DNA of 64,000 nt from Achromobacter denitrificans NBRC 15125 (GCF_001571365.1 NZ_BCTQ01000010.1:62001-126000); one strand, 5' to 3'; shown: positions 10,221 through 19,561, numbered from the stretch's first letter. Notes: generated by a model from the sequence alone, not told the origin. A program made the numbers and translations.

Positions 10221-11741
10221 TCAGATGGGTTCGTCCAGGCCGTGCTGCACCTGTTCGGCCGCGCGCAGCACGGCGCGGGCCTTGGCTTCGGTCTCGGCCC
10301 ATTCGGCTTCGGGGCTGGAGTCGGCCACGATGCCGGCGGCGGCCTGCACGTACAGCGTGCCGTCCTTGATGACGCCGGTGCGGATCGCGATGGCCACGTC
10401 CATTTCGCCGCCGTAGCTCAGGTAGCCCGCCGCGCCGCCGTAGATGCCGCGGCGCACGGGTTCCAGCTCGTCGATGATCTTCATCGCCTCGACCTTGGGG
10501 GCGCCGGTCAGCGTGCCGGCGGGGAACGAAGCGCGCAGCACGTCCATGCTGCTCATGCCGGGGTTCAGGTTGCCCGTCACGTTGGACACCAGGTGCATGA
10601 CGTGCGAGTAGCGCTCGATGACCATGGTGTCGCTGACCTTCACCGAGCCCACCTCGGCCACGCGGCCCACGTCGTTGCGCGCCAGGTCGATCAGCATCAC
10701 GTGCTCGGCCACTTCCTTGGGGTCGGCCTTGAGCTCGGCGGCCAGGGCGGCGTCCTCTTCCGGCGTGGCGCCGCGCTTGCGGGTGCCGGCCAGCGGACGG
10801 ATGGTGATCTGCGATTTCGTCACGCCCTCGTCCACCACGCGTTCCTGGCGCACCAGGATTTCGGGCGACGCGCCCACGACCTGGAAGTCGCCGAAATTCC
10901 AGAAGTACATGTAAGGGGAGGGATTGAGGGACCGCAGGGCGCGGTAGAGGGAGAGGGGGGAGTCGCGGAAGGGTTTGGCGATGACCTGGCCGATCTGCAC
11001 CTGCATCAGGTCGCCGGCGGCGATGTGTTCCTTGGCGCGCCGCACGGCGGCCAGATAGTCTTCCTTCTTGAAGTCGCGCCGCTCTTCGGTCTGCATGCTG
11101 GCGTGGCTGTAGGGGATCTCGACCGGGCGGCGCAGGCGGGCGCGCAGGTCGTGCAGGCGCTGCTGCGCGCGGCTGTAGGCCTCGGGCTGCCCGGGGTCCG
11201 CGTAGACCATCAGATAGATGCGGCCGGCCAGGTTGTCCACGATGACCAGCTCGTCCACGTGCATCAGCATCAGGTCGGGCGTGCCGCCTTCCATGCCGGC
11301 GGGGAAGGGCTTGACCGCGGGGCCCAGGCAGGGTTCGATGTGACGCACCGTGTCATAGCCGAAGTAGCCGGCCAGGCCGCCGCAGAAGCGCGGCATGCCC
11401 GGGCGCAGGGCGACCTTGAAGCGGCTCTGGTACTGCTCGATGAAGGCCAGCGGGTCGCCGTCATGGGTTTCGGCGACCTTGCCGTCGTGCAGGACCTCGG
11501 TGCGGGTGCCGCTGGCGCGGATCACCGTGCGGGCCGGCAGGCCGATGAAGGAATAGCGGCCGAAGCGCTCGCCGCCCACCACCGATTCCATCAGGCAGGT
11601 CATGCGGCCGGCCAGGGGGCCGGCGTGCGCCAGCTTCAGGTAGATGCCCAGCGGGGTGTCCAGGTCGGCGTAGGTCTCGGCCACCAGCGGGATGCGGTTG
11701 TAGCCTTCTGCGGCAAGGGCCTTGAATTCGATTTCGGTCAT
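10221..11741 (-). CDS. trpE: Anthranilate synthase component I
   Basis: Converts chorismate and ammonia to anthranilate, the committed and feedback-inhibited step. It has 506 residues with the chorismate-utilising enzyme fold in the C-terminal half: [42 protein letters not shown] and [16 protein letters not shown]. The N-terminal part has the [10 protein letters not shown] segment near residue 75, close to the region where the inhibitor tryptophan binds in the family. Translation starts 51 bp after the attenuator hairpin. This is the first structural gene after the trp leader. Confidence 0.98.
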   Translation of the reverse strand: MTEIEFKALAAEGYNRIPLVAETYADLDTPLGIYLKLAHAGPLAGRMTCLMESVVGGERFGRYSFIGLPARTVIRASGTRTEVLHDGKVAETHDGDPLAFIEQYQSRFKVALRPGMPRFCGGLAGYFGYDTVRHIEPCLGPAVKPFPAGMEGGTPDLMLMHVDELVIVDNLAGRIYLMVYADPGQPEAYSRAQQRLHDLRARLRRPVEIPYSHASMQTEERRDFKKEDYLAAVRRAKEHIAAGDLMQVQIGQVIAKPFRDSPLSLYRALRSLNPSPYMYFWNFGDFQVVGASPEILVRQERVVDEGVTKSQITIRPLAGTRKRGATPEEDAALAAELKADPKEVAEHVMLIDLARNDVGRVAEVGSVKVSDTMVIERYSHVMHLVSNVTGNLNPGMSSMDVLRASFPAGTLTGAPKVEAMKIIDELEPVRRGIYGGAAGYLSYGGEMDVAIAIRTGVIKDGTLYVQAAAGIVADSSPEAEWAETEAKARAVLRAAEQVQHGLDEPI

Positions 11742-11788
11742 GTCGGGTCTCGTAAGCGATTTATCTGCTATCGGACCAGGCGCACAAC

Positions 11789-11822
11789 AAAAAGCCCGGT
11801 CCAGGTTACTGGTTCCGGGCTT
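11789..11822 (-). terminator. trp attenuator (intrinsic terminator)
   Basis: On the minus strand: AAGCCCGG, a short inner stem CCAG/CTGG, CCGGGCTT, then TTTTTGTTG. The outer stem is 8 bp with a small internal bulge, followed directly by a run of five T's, a complete rho-independent terminator. It sits between the Trp-rich leader peptide gene and trpE, on the trpE strand. The 5' arm (GCCCGGAA) can instead pair with TTCCGGGT inside the leader coding region (plus-strand 11890-11897), an antiterminator arrangement. Confidence 0.9.
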
Positions 11823-11881
11823 GGCTCTGTGGTTACACAGCTACGGCACTAGGCGGCATACGCGTCCAGGGCCGGGAGGGA

Positions 11882-11956
11882 TCATCGCCACCCGGAAGAC
11901 AAACGCCACCAGCGCCACGAGGCGCCGAGCATTTGGTTCTGGATGGAAACGTTCAT
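11882..11956 (-). CDS. trpL: trp operon leader peptide (24 residues, 4 Trp)
   Basis: A short open frame starting ATG-AAC-GTT and ending CGA-TGA, encoding 24 residues with the stretch SWRWWRLSSGWR at 13-24. Four of 24 codons are Trp (positions 14, 16, 17, 23), two of them adjacent. It lies on the trpE strand, 60 bp before the attenuator hairpin and about 140 bp before trpE. By analogy with the E. coli trp leader, ribosome stalling at the Trp codons when charged tRNA-Trp is scarce would favour the antiterminator and read-through into trpE. The ribosome site before the first ATG is weak; an internal ATG at codon 9 is a possible alternative. It is too short for routine gene finders. Confidence 0.85.
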   Translation of the reverse strand: MNVSIQNQMLGASWRWWRLSSGWR

Positions 11957-12031
11957 TGTGCTGTGTCGGTATTGCGGTTGGTGCGGTATTCGGTATGGAT
12001 ACGCGTGCTGCCAGGCGATCCGTCCGGGGCT

Positions 12032-12739
12032 TCAGGAGCCTGTCCTGGCTGCGTTCCGGGTTTGATTCCAGATCGCGATCCATTGGGCGGCGTCAACGAG
12101 CGTGTCAACTATACCATCGACATCCAGCTCGCGCACGTCCCTTCCTTCGTTGTAGCCATAAGGCACCACCAGGACCTGCGTGCCGGCGCTGCGCCCGGCC
12201 TGGGCGTCGTTGAGGGAGTCGCCGATGGTGACGGCTTCGTTCACGGCCACGCCGAGCAGGTCGCAGGCATGCAGCACCTGGTCGGGATCCGGCTTGCGGC
12301 GCGCGCAGGTGTCGCCGCAGACCACGGCGTCGAAAAAGCCGGCCAGGCCCGTGCGCTGCAGCAGCGGCAGCGTGAACTCGGTGGGCTTGTTGGTGACCAC
12401 GGCGAGTTTCAGGCCCTGATCGCGCATGTGCTTCAGGCCGTCGATCACGCCGGGGTAGACCGTCGCCTTCTCGCCGTTGACCAGGTGGTAGTGCCGGAAG
12501 AAGGCCGCGCGGGCGCGGTCGAACTCGGCGGGCTCGGGATCCGGGCCTTCGAGGCTGCCCGCGAGGCTGCGGCGGACCAGATTGTCCACGCCCTTGCCCA
12601 CGAAGGTGGCCACCACGTCTTCGCGCAGCGGGGACATGCCCAGCTCCACGCGCATGGCGTTGGCCGCGAAGGCCAGGTCGGGGATGGAGTCGAGGAGCGT
12701 GCCGTCCAGATCCAGCAGCGCGGCGCGAAAAGCGGTCAT
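12032..12739 (-). CDS. gph: Phosphoglycolate phosphatase (HAD family)
   Basis: Removes phosphate from 2-phosphoglycolate, a by-product of DNA repair or oxygenation chemistry. It has 235 residues with all HAD motifs: nucleophile Asp10 and acid Asp12 in DLDGTLLDS, motif II VVTNKP, and GDSLNDAQAG for magnesium. The start at 12739 opens directly into the motif-I strand. The order rpe-gph-trpE is conserved in betaproteobacteria; the trp leader begins 75 bp after its stop, so readthrough from rpe-gph into trp would also pass the attenuator. Confidence 0.93.
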   Translation of the reverse strand: MTAFRAALLDLDGTLLDSIPDLAFAANAMRVELGMSPLREDVVATFVGKGVDNLVRRSLAGSLEGPDPEPAEFDRARAAFFRHYHLVNGEKATVYPGVIDGLKHMRDQGLKLAVVTNKPTEFTLPLLQRTGLAGFFDAVVCGDTCARRKPDPDQVLHACDLLGVAVNEAVTIGDSLNDAQAGRSAGTQVLVVPYGYNEGRDVRELDVDGIVDTLVDAAQWIAIWNQTRNAARTGS

Positions 12740-12753
12740 GTCGGTTCCTGGTT

Positions 12754-13458
12754 TCAGATGGCGGTGGTTTCGCCGATGGCGATCTGCTCGCGCATGGACT
12801 TGATGATGCCGGCATAGTCGGGCTTGCCGAAGATGGCGGAGCCGGCCACGAAGGTGTCGGCGCCCGCGCGGCGGACTTCGGCGATATTGTCGATCTTGAC
12901 GCCGCCATCGACCTGCAAGGCGATTTCCTGGCCGCCGGCCTGGGTCCAGGCGTCGATGCGGGCGCGGGCCTCGCGCAGCTTGGCGAGCGCGGCGGGGATG
13001 AAGCTCTGGCCGCCGAAGCCGGGGTTCACCGACATGATCAGGATCAGGTCGATCTTGTCCATCACGTAGTCCAGGTAGGACAGCGGGGTGGCGGGATTGA
13101 ACACCAGGCCGGCCTTGCAGCCGTTTTCGCGGATCAGCGACAGCGTGCGGTCCACGTGGCGGCTGGCGTCCGGATGGAAGCTGATGTAGTCCGCGCCCGC
13201 CTTGGCGAACATGGGGACCAGGTCGTCCACCGGCTCCACCATCAGGTGCACGTCGATGGGCACCGAAACGTGGGGACGGATCGCCGCGCACACCATCGGG
13301 CCGATGGTGAGGTTGGGGACATAGTGGTTGTCCATCACGTCCACGTGGATCCAGTCGGCGCCCGCGGCGACGACGTCGCGGACTTCCTCGCCCAGGCGGG
13401 CGAAGTCTGCCGACAGGATGCTGGGGGTGATGCGGGTGGAGGCCGATAGGGTAGACAT
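12754..13458 (-). CDS. rpe: Ribulose-phosphate 3-epimerase
   Basis: Interconverts ribulose 5-phosphate and xylulose 5-phosphate in the pentose phosphate pathway. It has 234 residues from the ATG chosen at 13458 (MSTLSAS); an ATG 24 bp upstream in frame is also possible and neither has a clear ribosome site. Family signatures: APSILSAD-like [48 protein letters not shown] and the VDGGV phosphate loop. First gene of the rpe-gph-trpEGDC run; divergent from apaG over about 115 bp. Confidence 0.95.
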   Translation of the reverse strand: MSTLSASTRITPSILSADFARLGEEVRDVVAAGADWIHVDVMDNHYVPNLTIGPMVCAAIRPHVSVPIDVHLMVEPVDDLVPMFAKAGADYISFHPDASRHVDRTLSLIRENGCKAGLVFNPATPLSYLDYVMDKIDLILIMSVNPGFGGQSFIPAALAKLREARARIDAWTQAGGQEIALQVDGGVKIDNIAEVRRAGADTFVAGSAIFGKPDYAGIIKSMREQIAIGETTAI

Positions 13459-13572
13459 GATGTTCGGAGTCGGTGAAGGCATAATGTGCCATTATTGCAG
13501 CTTGAGGCGCGGTACCGGGAATGGCCCGGTCCGGCGGGTCCGGGAACCGCGCCTGCCACACAGGGAAGGACT

Positions 13573-13947
13573 GTGAAACCTTACGACCTGAGCGTCTCTG
13601 TCTCTCCGCGCTTCGTGCCCGAACAGTCCGATCCCGGCGAACAGCAGTTCGTGTTCGCCTATACCGTCCGCATCACCAACACGGGCGAGCATCCCGCCCA
13701 GGTGATCAGCCGCCACTGGATCATCACCGACGGCAACCAGCGCGTGCAGGAAGTGCGCGGGCTGGGCATCGTGGGGCAGCAACCCCTGCTGGCGCCCGGC
13801 GAGACCTTCGAATACACCAGCGGCTGTCCCCTGCCCACGCCGGTGGGCACGATGCGCGGCACCTACCACTGCGTCGGCGAGAACGGCATCCCGTTCGAAG
13901 TGCCGATCTCCGAATTCGTCCTGGCCATGCCGCGCACCCTGCACTGA
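13573..13947 (+). CDS. apaG: ApaG family protein (Co2+/Mg2+ efflux-associated)
   Basis: A single-domain fibronectin-III-like beta protein of 124 residues, the usual length. The conserved ApaG core is visible: VFAYTVRITNTGEHPAQVISRHWIITDGN and the glycine-rich VRGLGIVGQQPLL (quoted in parts). I chose the GTG start preceded by AGGGAAGGA; an upstream in-frame ATG would add 29 low-complexity residues. The family is linked genetically to cobalt/magnesium resistance, but its molecular role is not settled. Divergent from rpe; mltA follows 36 bp downstream. Confidence 0.93.
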   Translation: MKPYDLSVSVSPRFVPEQSDPGEQQFVFAYTVRITNTGEHPAQVISRHWIITDGNQRVQEVRGLGIVGQQPLLAPGETFEYTSGCPLPTPVGTMRGTYHCVGENGIPFEVPISEFVLAMPRTLH

Positions 13948-13983
13948 ATGGTCCGGCCCCCGTCGTACGTTTTTCCTCTGCTC

Positions 13984-15288
13984 ATGAAGCGCATTCTCAG
14001 TTTGTCCGTGCTGTCGGTATTGCTGGCGGCATGCTCCACGCCCTCAGACATCCCTCCCGAATCCGGCGGCTCGGGCACGCCCGGCAGCCGCCCGTCCGCG
14101 GCCGACGGCCCGCTGGTCGTGCCGCCCTTGTCGGCCCTGCCCGATACGCCACCGCGCGCGCTGGCGGGCAAGTTCAAGGCCGGGACCTGGGCGGAAATGC
14201 CCGGCTGGAGCGGCGATGACCTCTCCCGATTCTGGCCCCTTTTCCTGCGCAATTGCCGCGGGCTGATGCGCCCGACCTCCGGCAACCTGGCCGCGCCCGC
14301 GCGGGCCACGCCGCGGGCCTGGCAGCCGGTCTGCGCGGCCGCGGTGGATCCGGCCCGCGCGCCCGCTGCCGGCGACAGCGAGGGCGTGCGCCGCTTCCTG
14401 CAGACCTATCTCCAGCCCTGGCGCCTGAATGCCGCCGACGGCAAGCCGGCCAGCAATACGGTCACGGGCTACTACGAGCCCCTGGTGCGCGGTTCCCGCC
14501 GCCAGGCCGGCAACTACCAATGGCCGCTGTACGCCGTGCCCGCCGACCTGCTGACGATCGACCTGGGGTCCGTCTACCCGGACCTGGCGGGCAAGCGCGT
14601 GCGCGGCAAGCTGGACGGCAAGCGCGTGGTGCCCTACGACACGCGGGCCGCCATCGAGTCCTCATCGGGCCGCCGCCCGCCCGTGGTGGTATGGGTGGAC
14701 GACCCCGTCGACAATTTCTTCCTGCAGGTGCAGGGCTCCGGCCGGGTGCAGCTCACCGACGGCCCCGATACCGGCAAGACCATCCGGGTGGCCTACGCCG
14801 ACCACAACGGCCAGCCCTACGTTTCCATCGGCCGCTGGCTGATCGACCGGGGCGAGCTTTCCGCCGACCAGGCGTCGATGCAGAACATCCGCGCCTGGGC
14901 CCAGCGCAATCCCAAGCGCGTGCCGGAAATGCTCAATGCCAATCCGGCCGTCGTGTTCTTCCGCGAAGAACCCGTGATCGATCCGGAACAGGGGCCCAAG
15001 GGTGCCTATGCCATCCCGCTGGCGCCGGGGCGCTCGGTGGCGGTGGACGCGAGCTTCGTGCCGCTGGGCGCGCCGGTCTATCTGGCCACCACCTATCCGG
15101 CGTCCGACCGGCCGCTGCAGCGCCTGGTCTTCGCCCAGGACACGGGCACGGCCATCCGCGGCGCGGCGCGCGCCGACTTCTATTGGGGCTACGGCGAAGA
15201 GGCCGGGCAGCAGGCGGGCCGCATGAAGCAGCGCGGCCAGATGTGGGTGCTGTGGCCCAAGCAGGCAGGGGAGCCGACAGCAAGATGA
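13984..15288 (+). CDS. mltA: Membrane-bound lytic murein transglycosylase A
   Basis: Cuts the glycan chains of peptidoglycan to form 1,6-anhydromuramyl ends. The 434-residue protein starts with a lipoprotein signal (MKRILSLSVLSVLLAAC, lipobox LLAAC) placing it on the inner face of the outer membrane. The MltA domain follows, and the C-terminal 3D domain with its Asp residues is clear (FAQDTGTAIRGAARADFYWG). The ATG chosen gives the shortest clean signal peptide; an in-frame ATG 36 bp upstream would spoil it. The stop overlaps the start of the next gene (ATGA). Confidence 0.95.
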   Translation: MKRILSLSVLSVLLAACSTPSDIPPESGGSGTPGSRPSAADGPLVVPPLSALPDTPPRALAGKFKAGTWAEMPGWSGDDLSRFWPLFLRNCRGLMRPTSGNLAAPARATPRAWQPVCAAAVDPARAPAAGDSEGVRRFLQTYLQPWRLNAADGKPASNTVTGYYEPLVRGSRRQAGNYQWPLYAVPADLLTIDLGSVYPDLAGKRVRGKLDGKRVVPYDTRAAIESSSGRRPPVVVWVDDPVDNFFLQVQGSGRVQLTDGPDTGKTIRVAYADHNGQPYVSIGRWLIDRGELSADQASMQNIRAWAQRNPKRVPEMLNANPAVVFFREEPVIDPEQGPKGAYAIPLAPGRSVAVDASFVPLGAPVYLATTYPASDRPLQRLVFAQDTGTAIRGAARADFYWGYGEEAGQQAGRMKQRGQMWVLWPKQAGEPTAR

Positions 15289-16454
15289 GCCATCAGATCG
15301 TCGTTTGCGGGGCCGGCATCGTCGGCCTGTCCACCGCCCTGGCGCTGGCCCGCCGCGGCCAGCGCGTCGCCGTGCTGGCGCCGCGCGCCAGCGTGCCGGC
15401 GGCCGACCCCGACCGCTACCATCCGCGCGTCTACGCCATCTCGCCCGCCAGCCAGCGTTTCCTGGCCGAGCTGGGCGTCTGGGACGCCATGCCCGCGGCC
15501 CGGCTGATGCCGGTCAGCGCCATGGAGATCCATGGCGATGCCGACGGGCAGGTCAATCTCAACGCCTGGCAGGCGGCGCTGCCGCAACTGGCCTGGATCG
15601 TCGAATCCGGCGAGATCGAGCGCGTGCTGATCCAGGCCGTGCGCATGTTCGGCATCCCCTGGCTGGAAGACCGCTGCACCGGATACCAGAGCGGCGCCGT
15701 CGAAACGGAAAGCGGCGCCCGCATCCAGGCGGAGCTGTTCGTCGGCGCCGACGGCGCGGCGTCGCCGCTGCGCACGGCGGCGGGCCTGAAGCACGAATCC
15801 CAGTCCTATGACGACACCGGCCTGGTGGTCCACCTGGATGCCGAGCGCCCGCACCAGGGCACGGCCTTCCAGTGGTTCCGCGACGACGGCGTGCTGGCCC
15901 TGCTGCCGCTGCCGGACACGGCGGACGGCCCTCAGGTTTCCATGGTCTGGTCCATGCGCAGCGAGCGCGCCCAGGGCCTGCTGGCACTGCCGCCGGCCGA
16001 GCAGGCCGCTCGCCTGGAGACCCTGCTGGCGGACGCCGCGGAGGGCCGCCTGGGGGCCTTGAAGGTCCGCAGCAAGCTCCACGGATTCCCCTTGACCCTG
16101 GAACGCGCCCAGATGGTCGCGCCCGGCATCGCGCTGGCGGGCGACGCGGCGCACCGCCTGCATCCGCTGGCGGGCCAGGGCCTGAACCTGGGCCTGGGCG
16201 ACGTCGAGGCCCTGGCGCGCACGGTGGCCGGACGCGAGCCCTACCGCGAGGCGGGCGACCTGCGGGTCCTGCACCGCTACCAGCGCGCGCGGGCCGAGCC
16301 GGTGCTGGCCATGCGCCTGGCGACCGACGGCCTGCACAAGCTGTTCGCCTCCCGGGCGACGCCGCTGGTCTGGCTGCGCAACGCCGGCATGCATTGGGTG
16401 GAGCGCGCCCCGCTGGTCAAGCGTCGCCTGATCGCCGGCGCGTCGAGCAACTAG
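15285..16454 (+). CDS. UbiH/UbiF/VisC-family FAD-dependent hydroxylase
   Basis: A flavoprotein monooxygenase of 389 residues. The FAD-binding motif IVVCGAGIVGLSTALALARRG is at the N-terminus and the second FAD motif GDAAHRLHPLAGQGLNLGLGD near residue 285; both are characteristic of the ubiquinone-ring hydroxylase family. Which ring position it oxidises cannot be read off. It is translationally coupled to mltA by a 4 bp overlap. A 10 bp inverted repeat follows its stop. A role in ubiquinone synthesis is the best guess. Confidence 0.85.
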   Translation: MSHQIVVCGAGIVGLSTALALARRGQRVAVLAPRASVPAADPDRYHPRVYAISPASQRFLAELGVWDAMPAARLMPVSAMEIHGDADGQVNLNAWQAALPQLAWIVESGEIERVLIQAVRMFGIPWLEDRCTGYQSGAVETESGARIQAELFVGADGAASPLRTAAGLKHESQSYDDTGLVVHLDAERPHQGTAFQWFRDDGVLALLPLPDTADGPQVSMVWSMRSERAQGLLALPPAEQAARLETLLADAAEGRLGALKVRSKLHGFPLTLERAQMVAPGIALAGDAAHRLHPLAGQGLNLGLGDVEALARTVAGREPYREAGDLRVLHRYQRARAEPVLAMRLATDGLHKLFASRATPLVWLRNAGMHWVERAPLVKRRLIAGASSN

Positions 16455-16460
16455 CGGCGG

Positions 16461-16495
16461 GACGCCCGGCGGAACCTTGGGCGCGGCCGGGCGTC
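16461..16495. repeat. Inverted repeat after the hydroxylase gene
   Basis: GACGCCCGGC and GCCGGGCGTC pair perfectly over 10 bp with a 15-nt spacer, starting 6 bp after the hydroxylase stop. It lacks a T-run on either strand, so it is not a classical intrinsic terminator; it may stabilise the mRNA 3' end or act with Rho. Confidence 0.5.
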
Positions 16496-16586
16496 TGACC
16501 TGAATACGGTGCTCGCCGGCCGCGGCCCCGGGGCGTATCGGTTACGCTTGCCCGGAAGCACACAATAGACAAGTACAGGAGTACTG

Positions 16587-17384
16587 ATGAATTTCCGCAT
16601 ATCCGCCTTGCTGGCGGCTGGTTTCCTGGCCGCGGGGCTGGGCGTGTCGGCCGGCGCGATGGCGCAGGACGGCAAATCCGTCTCAACGCAATCGCTGGGG
16701 CAGCCCGCCCAGGGCGCCAAAAGCTATTCGACGACCCAGGTGGCGCCGGCCGACCCCGTGGCCGACGCCGTGAAGGACCGCTTCAAGCAGCGTTTCTCCG
16801 GCATGGACGTGACCGCCGTGCGCCGCACGCCCTATGGGCTGTTCGAGGTGCAGCTGGGCATGGACATGATCTACACGGATGAAAAGGTCACCTGGGTCAT
16901 GGAAGGTCCGCTGATCGACGCCATGACGCGCCGCGACGTGACCCGGGAATCCCAGGAGCGGCTGAGCGCCGTGACCTTCGACCAGCTGCCGCTGGACCTG
17001 GCCATCAAGCAGGTCAAGGGCGACGGCTCGCGCAAGGTCGCGATTTTCGAAGACCCCAATTGCGGCTACTGCAAGCAGTTGCGCAAGACGCTCGAAGACG
17101 TCGACAACCTGACCGTCTACACCTTCCTCTATCCCATCCTGTCGCCCGATTCCAAGACCAAGGTGCGGGACGTGTGGTGCGCCAAGGATCAGGGCGCCGC
17201 CTGGGACGACTGGATGCTGCGGGGCAAGAAGCCCGCCGCGGCCAATTGCGAAGTGCCCGAGGACAAGCTGTTGGCCCTGGGCCAGCAATTGATGGTGCGG
17301 GGCACGCCCACCCTGTTTTTCGCGGACGGCACCCGCACCAGCGGCGCGCTGCCCCTGGAACAACTCAAAGCCCGCTTGAACTGA
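16587..17384 (+). CDS. dsbC: Thiol:disulfide interchange protein DsbC
   Basis: A periplasmic disulfide isomerase. The 265-residue product starts with a clear Sec signal (MNFRISALLAAGFLAAGLGVSAGAMA with cleavage after Ala26; quoted in parts). The N-terminal dimerisation domain follows to about residue 130, then a thioredoxin fold with the active site CGYC at 159-162 and cis-proline loop VRGTPTLFF. A second Cys pair (DVWC and ANC) is in place for the structural disulfide. The start follows AGGAG. Reduction by DsbD is expected from family knowledge; dsbD is not in the window. Confidence 0.93.
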   Translation: MNFRISALLAAGFLAAGLGVSAGAMAQDGKSVSTQSLGQPAQGAKSYSTTQVAPADPVADAVKDRFKQRFSGMDVTAVRRTPYGLFEVQLGMDMIYTDEKVTWVMEGPLIDAMTRRDVTRESQERLSAVTFDQLPLDLAIKQVKGDGSRKVAIFEDPNCGYCKQLRKTLEDVDNLTVYTFLYPILSPDSKTKVRDVWCAKDQGAAWDDWMLRGKKPAAANCEVPEDKLLALGQQLMVRGTPTLFFADGTRTSGALPLEQLKARLN

Positions 17385-17448
17385 CCGGCGCCGTGCGCGC
17401 CGGCCGGGAGGCTGGCGCCGCAGGCGCCAAGCCACCCGGAGACAACAC

Positions 17449-18405
17449 TTGAAAATCGCAATACTCGACGATTACCACGACGTAGCACGGCGCTATGCGG
17501 ATTGGACCTCGCTGGGCGGTGACGCCGAGGTGCGGATCTTCAACAACTTCATCCCGGCCGAACAGGTGGAAGCCTCGCTGGAGGAGTTCGACGTGATCGT
17601 GGCCATGCGCGAGCGCACCCCGTTCCCGGCCGAGCGCATCCGGGCGCTGCCGAAGCTGCGCCTGCTGATCACGACGGGCATGCGCAACAACGCCATCGAC
17701 ATGCAGGCCTGCGCCGAGCAGGGCATCATCGTTTGCGGCGCGCCCGGCAGCGCCGATGCCAACACCGCCACGGCCGAACTGGCATGGGCGCACATCCTGG
17801 GGCTGTTCAAGCACCTGCCCGCCGAAGACGCGGCCATGCGCCGCGGCATGTGGCAGACGGCCATGCCGGAGCCGCTGGCGGGCAAGCGCCTGGGCGTGCT
17901 CGGGCTGGGCAAGCTGGGCCAGGCAGTGGCGAAAGTGGGCCTGGCCTTCGGCATGGACGTGGTGGCCTGGAGCCCCAACCTCACGGACGAGCGCGCCGAA
18001 GCCGCGGGCGTGAAGCGCGTGGACAAGCACGAGCTCTTCGCCACGTCAGACGTCGTCAGCCTGCACCTGATCCTTTCCGAACGCAGCCGCCACGTGGTCG
18101 ACGCCGCCGCGCTGGCCGCGATGAAGCCCACCGCCTACCTGGTGAACACGTCGCGCGCCGGCCTGGTGGATCAGGAAGCGCTGATGGACGCGCTGGTGAA
18201 ATTCCGTATCGCGGGCGCGGGGCTGGACGTCTATCCCGAAGAACCGCTGTCGCCCACCGATTCCGTGCGCGACCTGGACAACGTGATCCTGACCCCGCAC
18301 CTGGGCTACGTCAGCCGCGAGAATTTCGAGGCCTTCTACCAGAACTCGCTCGAAGCGGTGAAATCATGGAAAGCCGGCAAGCCGATACGCGTGCTGAACG
18401 CGTGA
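17449..18405 (+). CDS. D-2-hydroxyacid dehydrogenase family protein
   Basis: An NAD(P)-dependent oxidoreductase of 318 residues. Rossmann motif LGVLGLGKLGQAVAKVG lies near residue 148, the catalytic Arg in VNTSRAGLVDQ near 233, the Glu in YPEEPL near 263 and the His in LTPHLGY near 284, so the catalytic triad of the family is complete. It uses a TTG start 7 bp after GGAG. The substrate cannot be decided; 3-phosphoglycerate and glyoxylate/hydroxypyruvate are typical for relatives. It ends next to the REP-like repeat. Confidence 0.87.
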   Translation: MKIAILDDYHDVARRYADWTSLGGDAEVRIFNNFIPAEQVEASLEEFDVIVAMRERTPFPAERIRALPKLRLLITTGMRNNAIDMQACAEQGIIVCGAPGSADANTATAELAWAHILGLFKHLPAEDAAMRRGMWQTAMPEPLAGKRLGVLGLGKLGQAVAKVGLAFGMDVVAWSPNLTDERAEAAGVKRVDKHELFATSDVVSLHLILSERSRHVVDAAALAAMKPTAYLVNTSRAGLVDQEALMDALVKFRIAGAGLDVYPEEPLSPTDSVRDLDNVILTPHLGYVSRENFEAFYQNSLEAVKSWKAGKPIRVLNA

Positions 18406-18410
18406 TCCCG

Positions 18411-18592
18411 TAGGATGGGTGGAGCGCGAGAGTTCTTGAGCTAGAACATTGCTCTCCAGCGCGCGAAACCCATGCGGCCGTGGGTAGATTGTGCCTGGCA
18501 CCGGCCGGAAAACAAGCGATTGCGGCCGCATGGGTTTCGCGCGCTGGATATTTGAGTTCTTATTTAAGAACTCTCGCGCTTCACCCATCCTA
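18411..18592. repeat. Two inverted copies of a ~70-bp REP-like element
   Basis: The left arm (18411-18480) and right arm (18523-18592) are inverted copies. Shared blocks are TAGGATGGGTG, AGCGCGAGAGTTCTT, CCAGCGCGCGAAACCCATG and CGGCCG; the middles have diverged. Each arm also contains its own palindrome; the right one is GAGTTCTTA-N2-TAAGAACTC. The distal end of the right arm supplies the TAG stop codon of ttcA. A shorter relative (GGATGG..GAGGCGCGAGCGGAACCCATC) lies at 38420-38448. Located between two convergent genes, it could act as a two-way transcription stop. Confidence 0.85.
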
Positions 18593-19561
18593 CGATGCGC
18601 GCTTGAATACCACCTTCTTCTCGACGATTGCGCCCGGCTCCTGCGCTTGCGGCGTGTCGCCGCAGGCTTCGCCGGAGTCTTCCTGCGGGTCCTCGGCGTC
18701 GAACGCCGTGTCGCCGTTGGCGTCCGGCACGCCAGTGGGCTTCAGGCCCACGAAGTCGAACAGGTCGCGGTCCATCAGGTGCGAGGGCACCACGCGCGAG
18801 AGCGCATTGAACACGTTCCACGACCGGCCCGGGTGCTGCTTGTCCCATTCCTTGATCATGCGGCCCACTTCCTTGCGTTTCAGGTTCTCCTGCGAGCCGC
18901 AGAGATTGCAGGGAATGATGGGGAACTGCTTGAGTTCCGCATAGGCGATCAGGTCGGTTTCCGGCACGTAGGCCAGGGGGCGGATCACCGTGTGGCGGCC
19001 GTCGTCGGACACCAGCTTGGGCGGCATGCCCTTGGCCTTGCCGCCATAGAACAGGTTCAGGAAGAACGTGCCCAGGATGTCGTCGCGGTGATGGCCCAGG
19101 GCGATCTTGGTGGCGCCCAGTTCGGAGGCCACGCGGTACAGGATGCCCCGGCGCAAGCGCGAACAGAGCGAGCACATGGTCTTGCCTTCTTCCAGCACGC
19201 GCGTGACGATGGAATACGTGTCCTGCGTCTCGATGTGGAAGGGCACGCCCAGCTCGGTCAGGTACTGGGGCAGGATATGGTCGGGAAAGCCCGGCTGCTT
19301 CTGGTCCAGGTTGACCGCGATCAGCTCGAACTTGAACGGCGCGCGCTTCTGCAGCTGCAGCAGGATGTCCAGCAGGGCATAGGAATCCTTGCCGCCCGAC
19401 AGACAGACCATCACGCGGTCGCCTTCTCCGATCATGTTGTAGTCGGACAGGGCGCGCGTGGTTTCGCGGGCCAGGCGCTTGGTCAGCTTGTTGCCTTCGT
19501 GCCGGCGCTTTTCCTCGGCTTCGGTGCGAAAGCGCACCTCGGGGGTAGCAATGTCGTTCAT
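18590..19561 (-). CDS. ttcA: tRNA 2-thiocytidine biosynthesis protein TtcA
   Basis: Thiolates cytidine-32 of certain tRNAs using an iron-sulfur cluster and ATP. It has 323 residues; the PP-loop SGGKDS is at 55-60 and the cluster-binding cysteines form two pairs, CSLC at 130-133 and CNLC at 218-221. The start at 19561 lies 2 bp after the folB stop, so the two genes are likely co-translated. The C-terminal tail past about residue 270 is acidic and poorly conserved. The stop codon is inside the REP-like repeat. Confidence 0.95.
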   Translation of the reverse strand: MNDIATPEVRFRTEAEEKRRHEGNKLTKRLARETTRALSDYNMIGEGDRVMVCLSGGKDSYALLDILLQLQKRAPFKFELIAVNLDQKQPGFPDHILPQYLTELGVPFHIETQDTYSIVTRVLEEGKTMCSLCSRLRRGILYRVASELGATKIALGHHRDDILGTFFLNLFYGGKAKGMPPKLVSDDGRHTVIRPLAYVPETDLIAYAELKQFPIIPCNLCGSQENLKRKEVGRMIKEWDKQHPGRSWNVFNALSRVVPSHLMDRDLFDFVGLKPTGVPDANGDTAFDAEDPQEDSGEACGDTPQAQEPGAIVEKKVVFKRAS

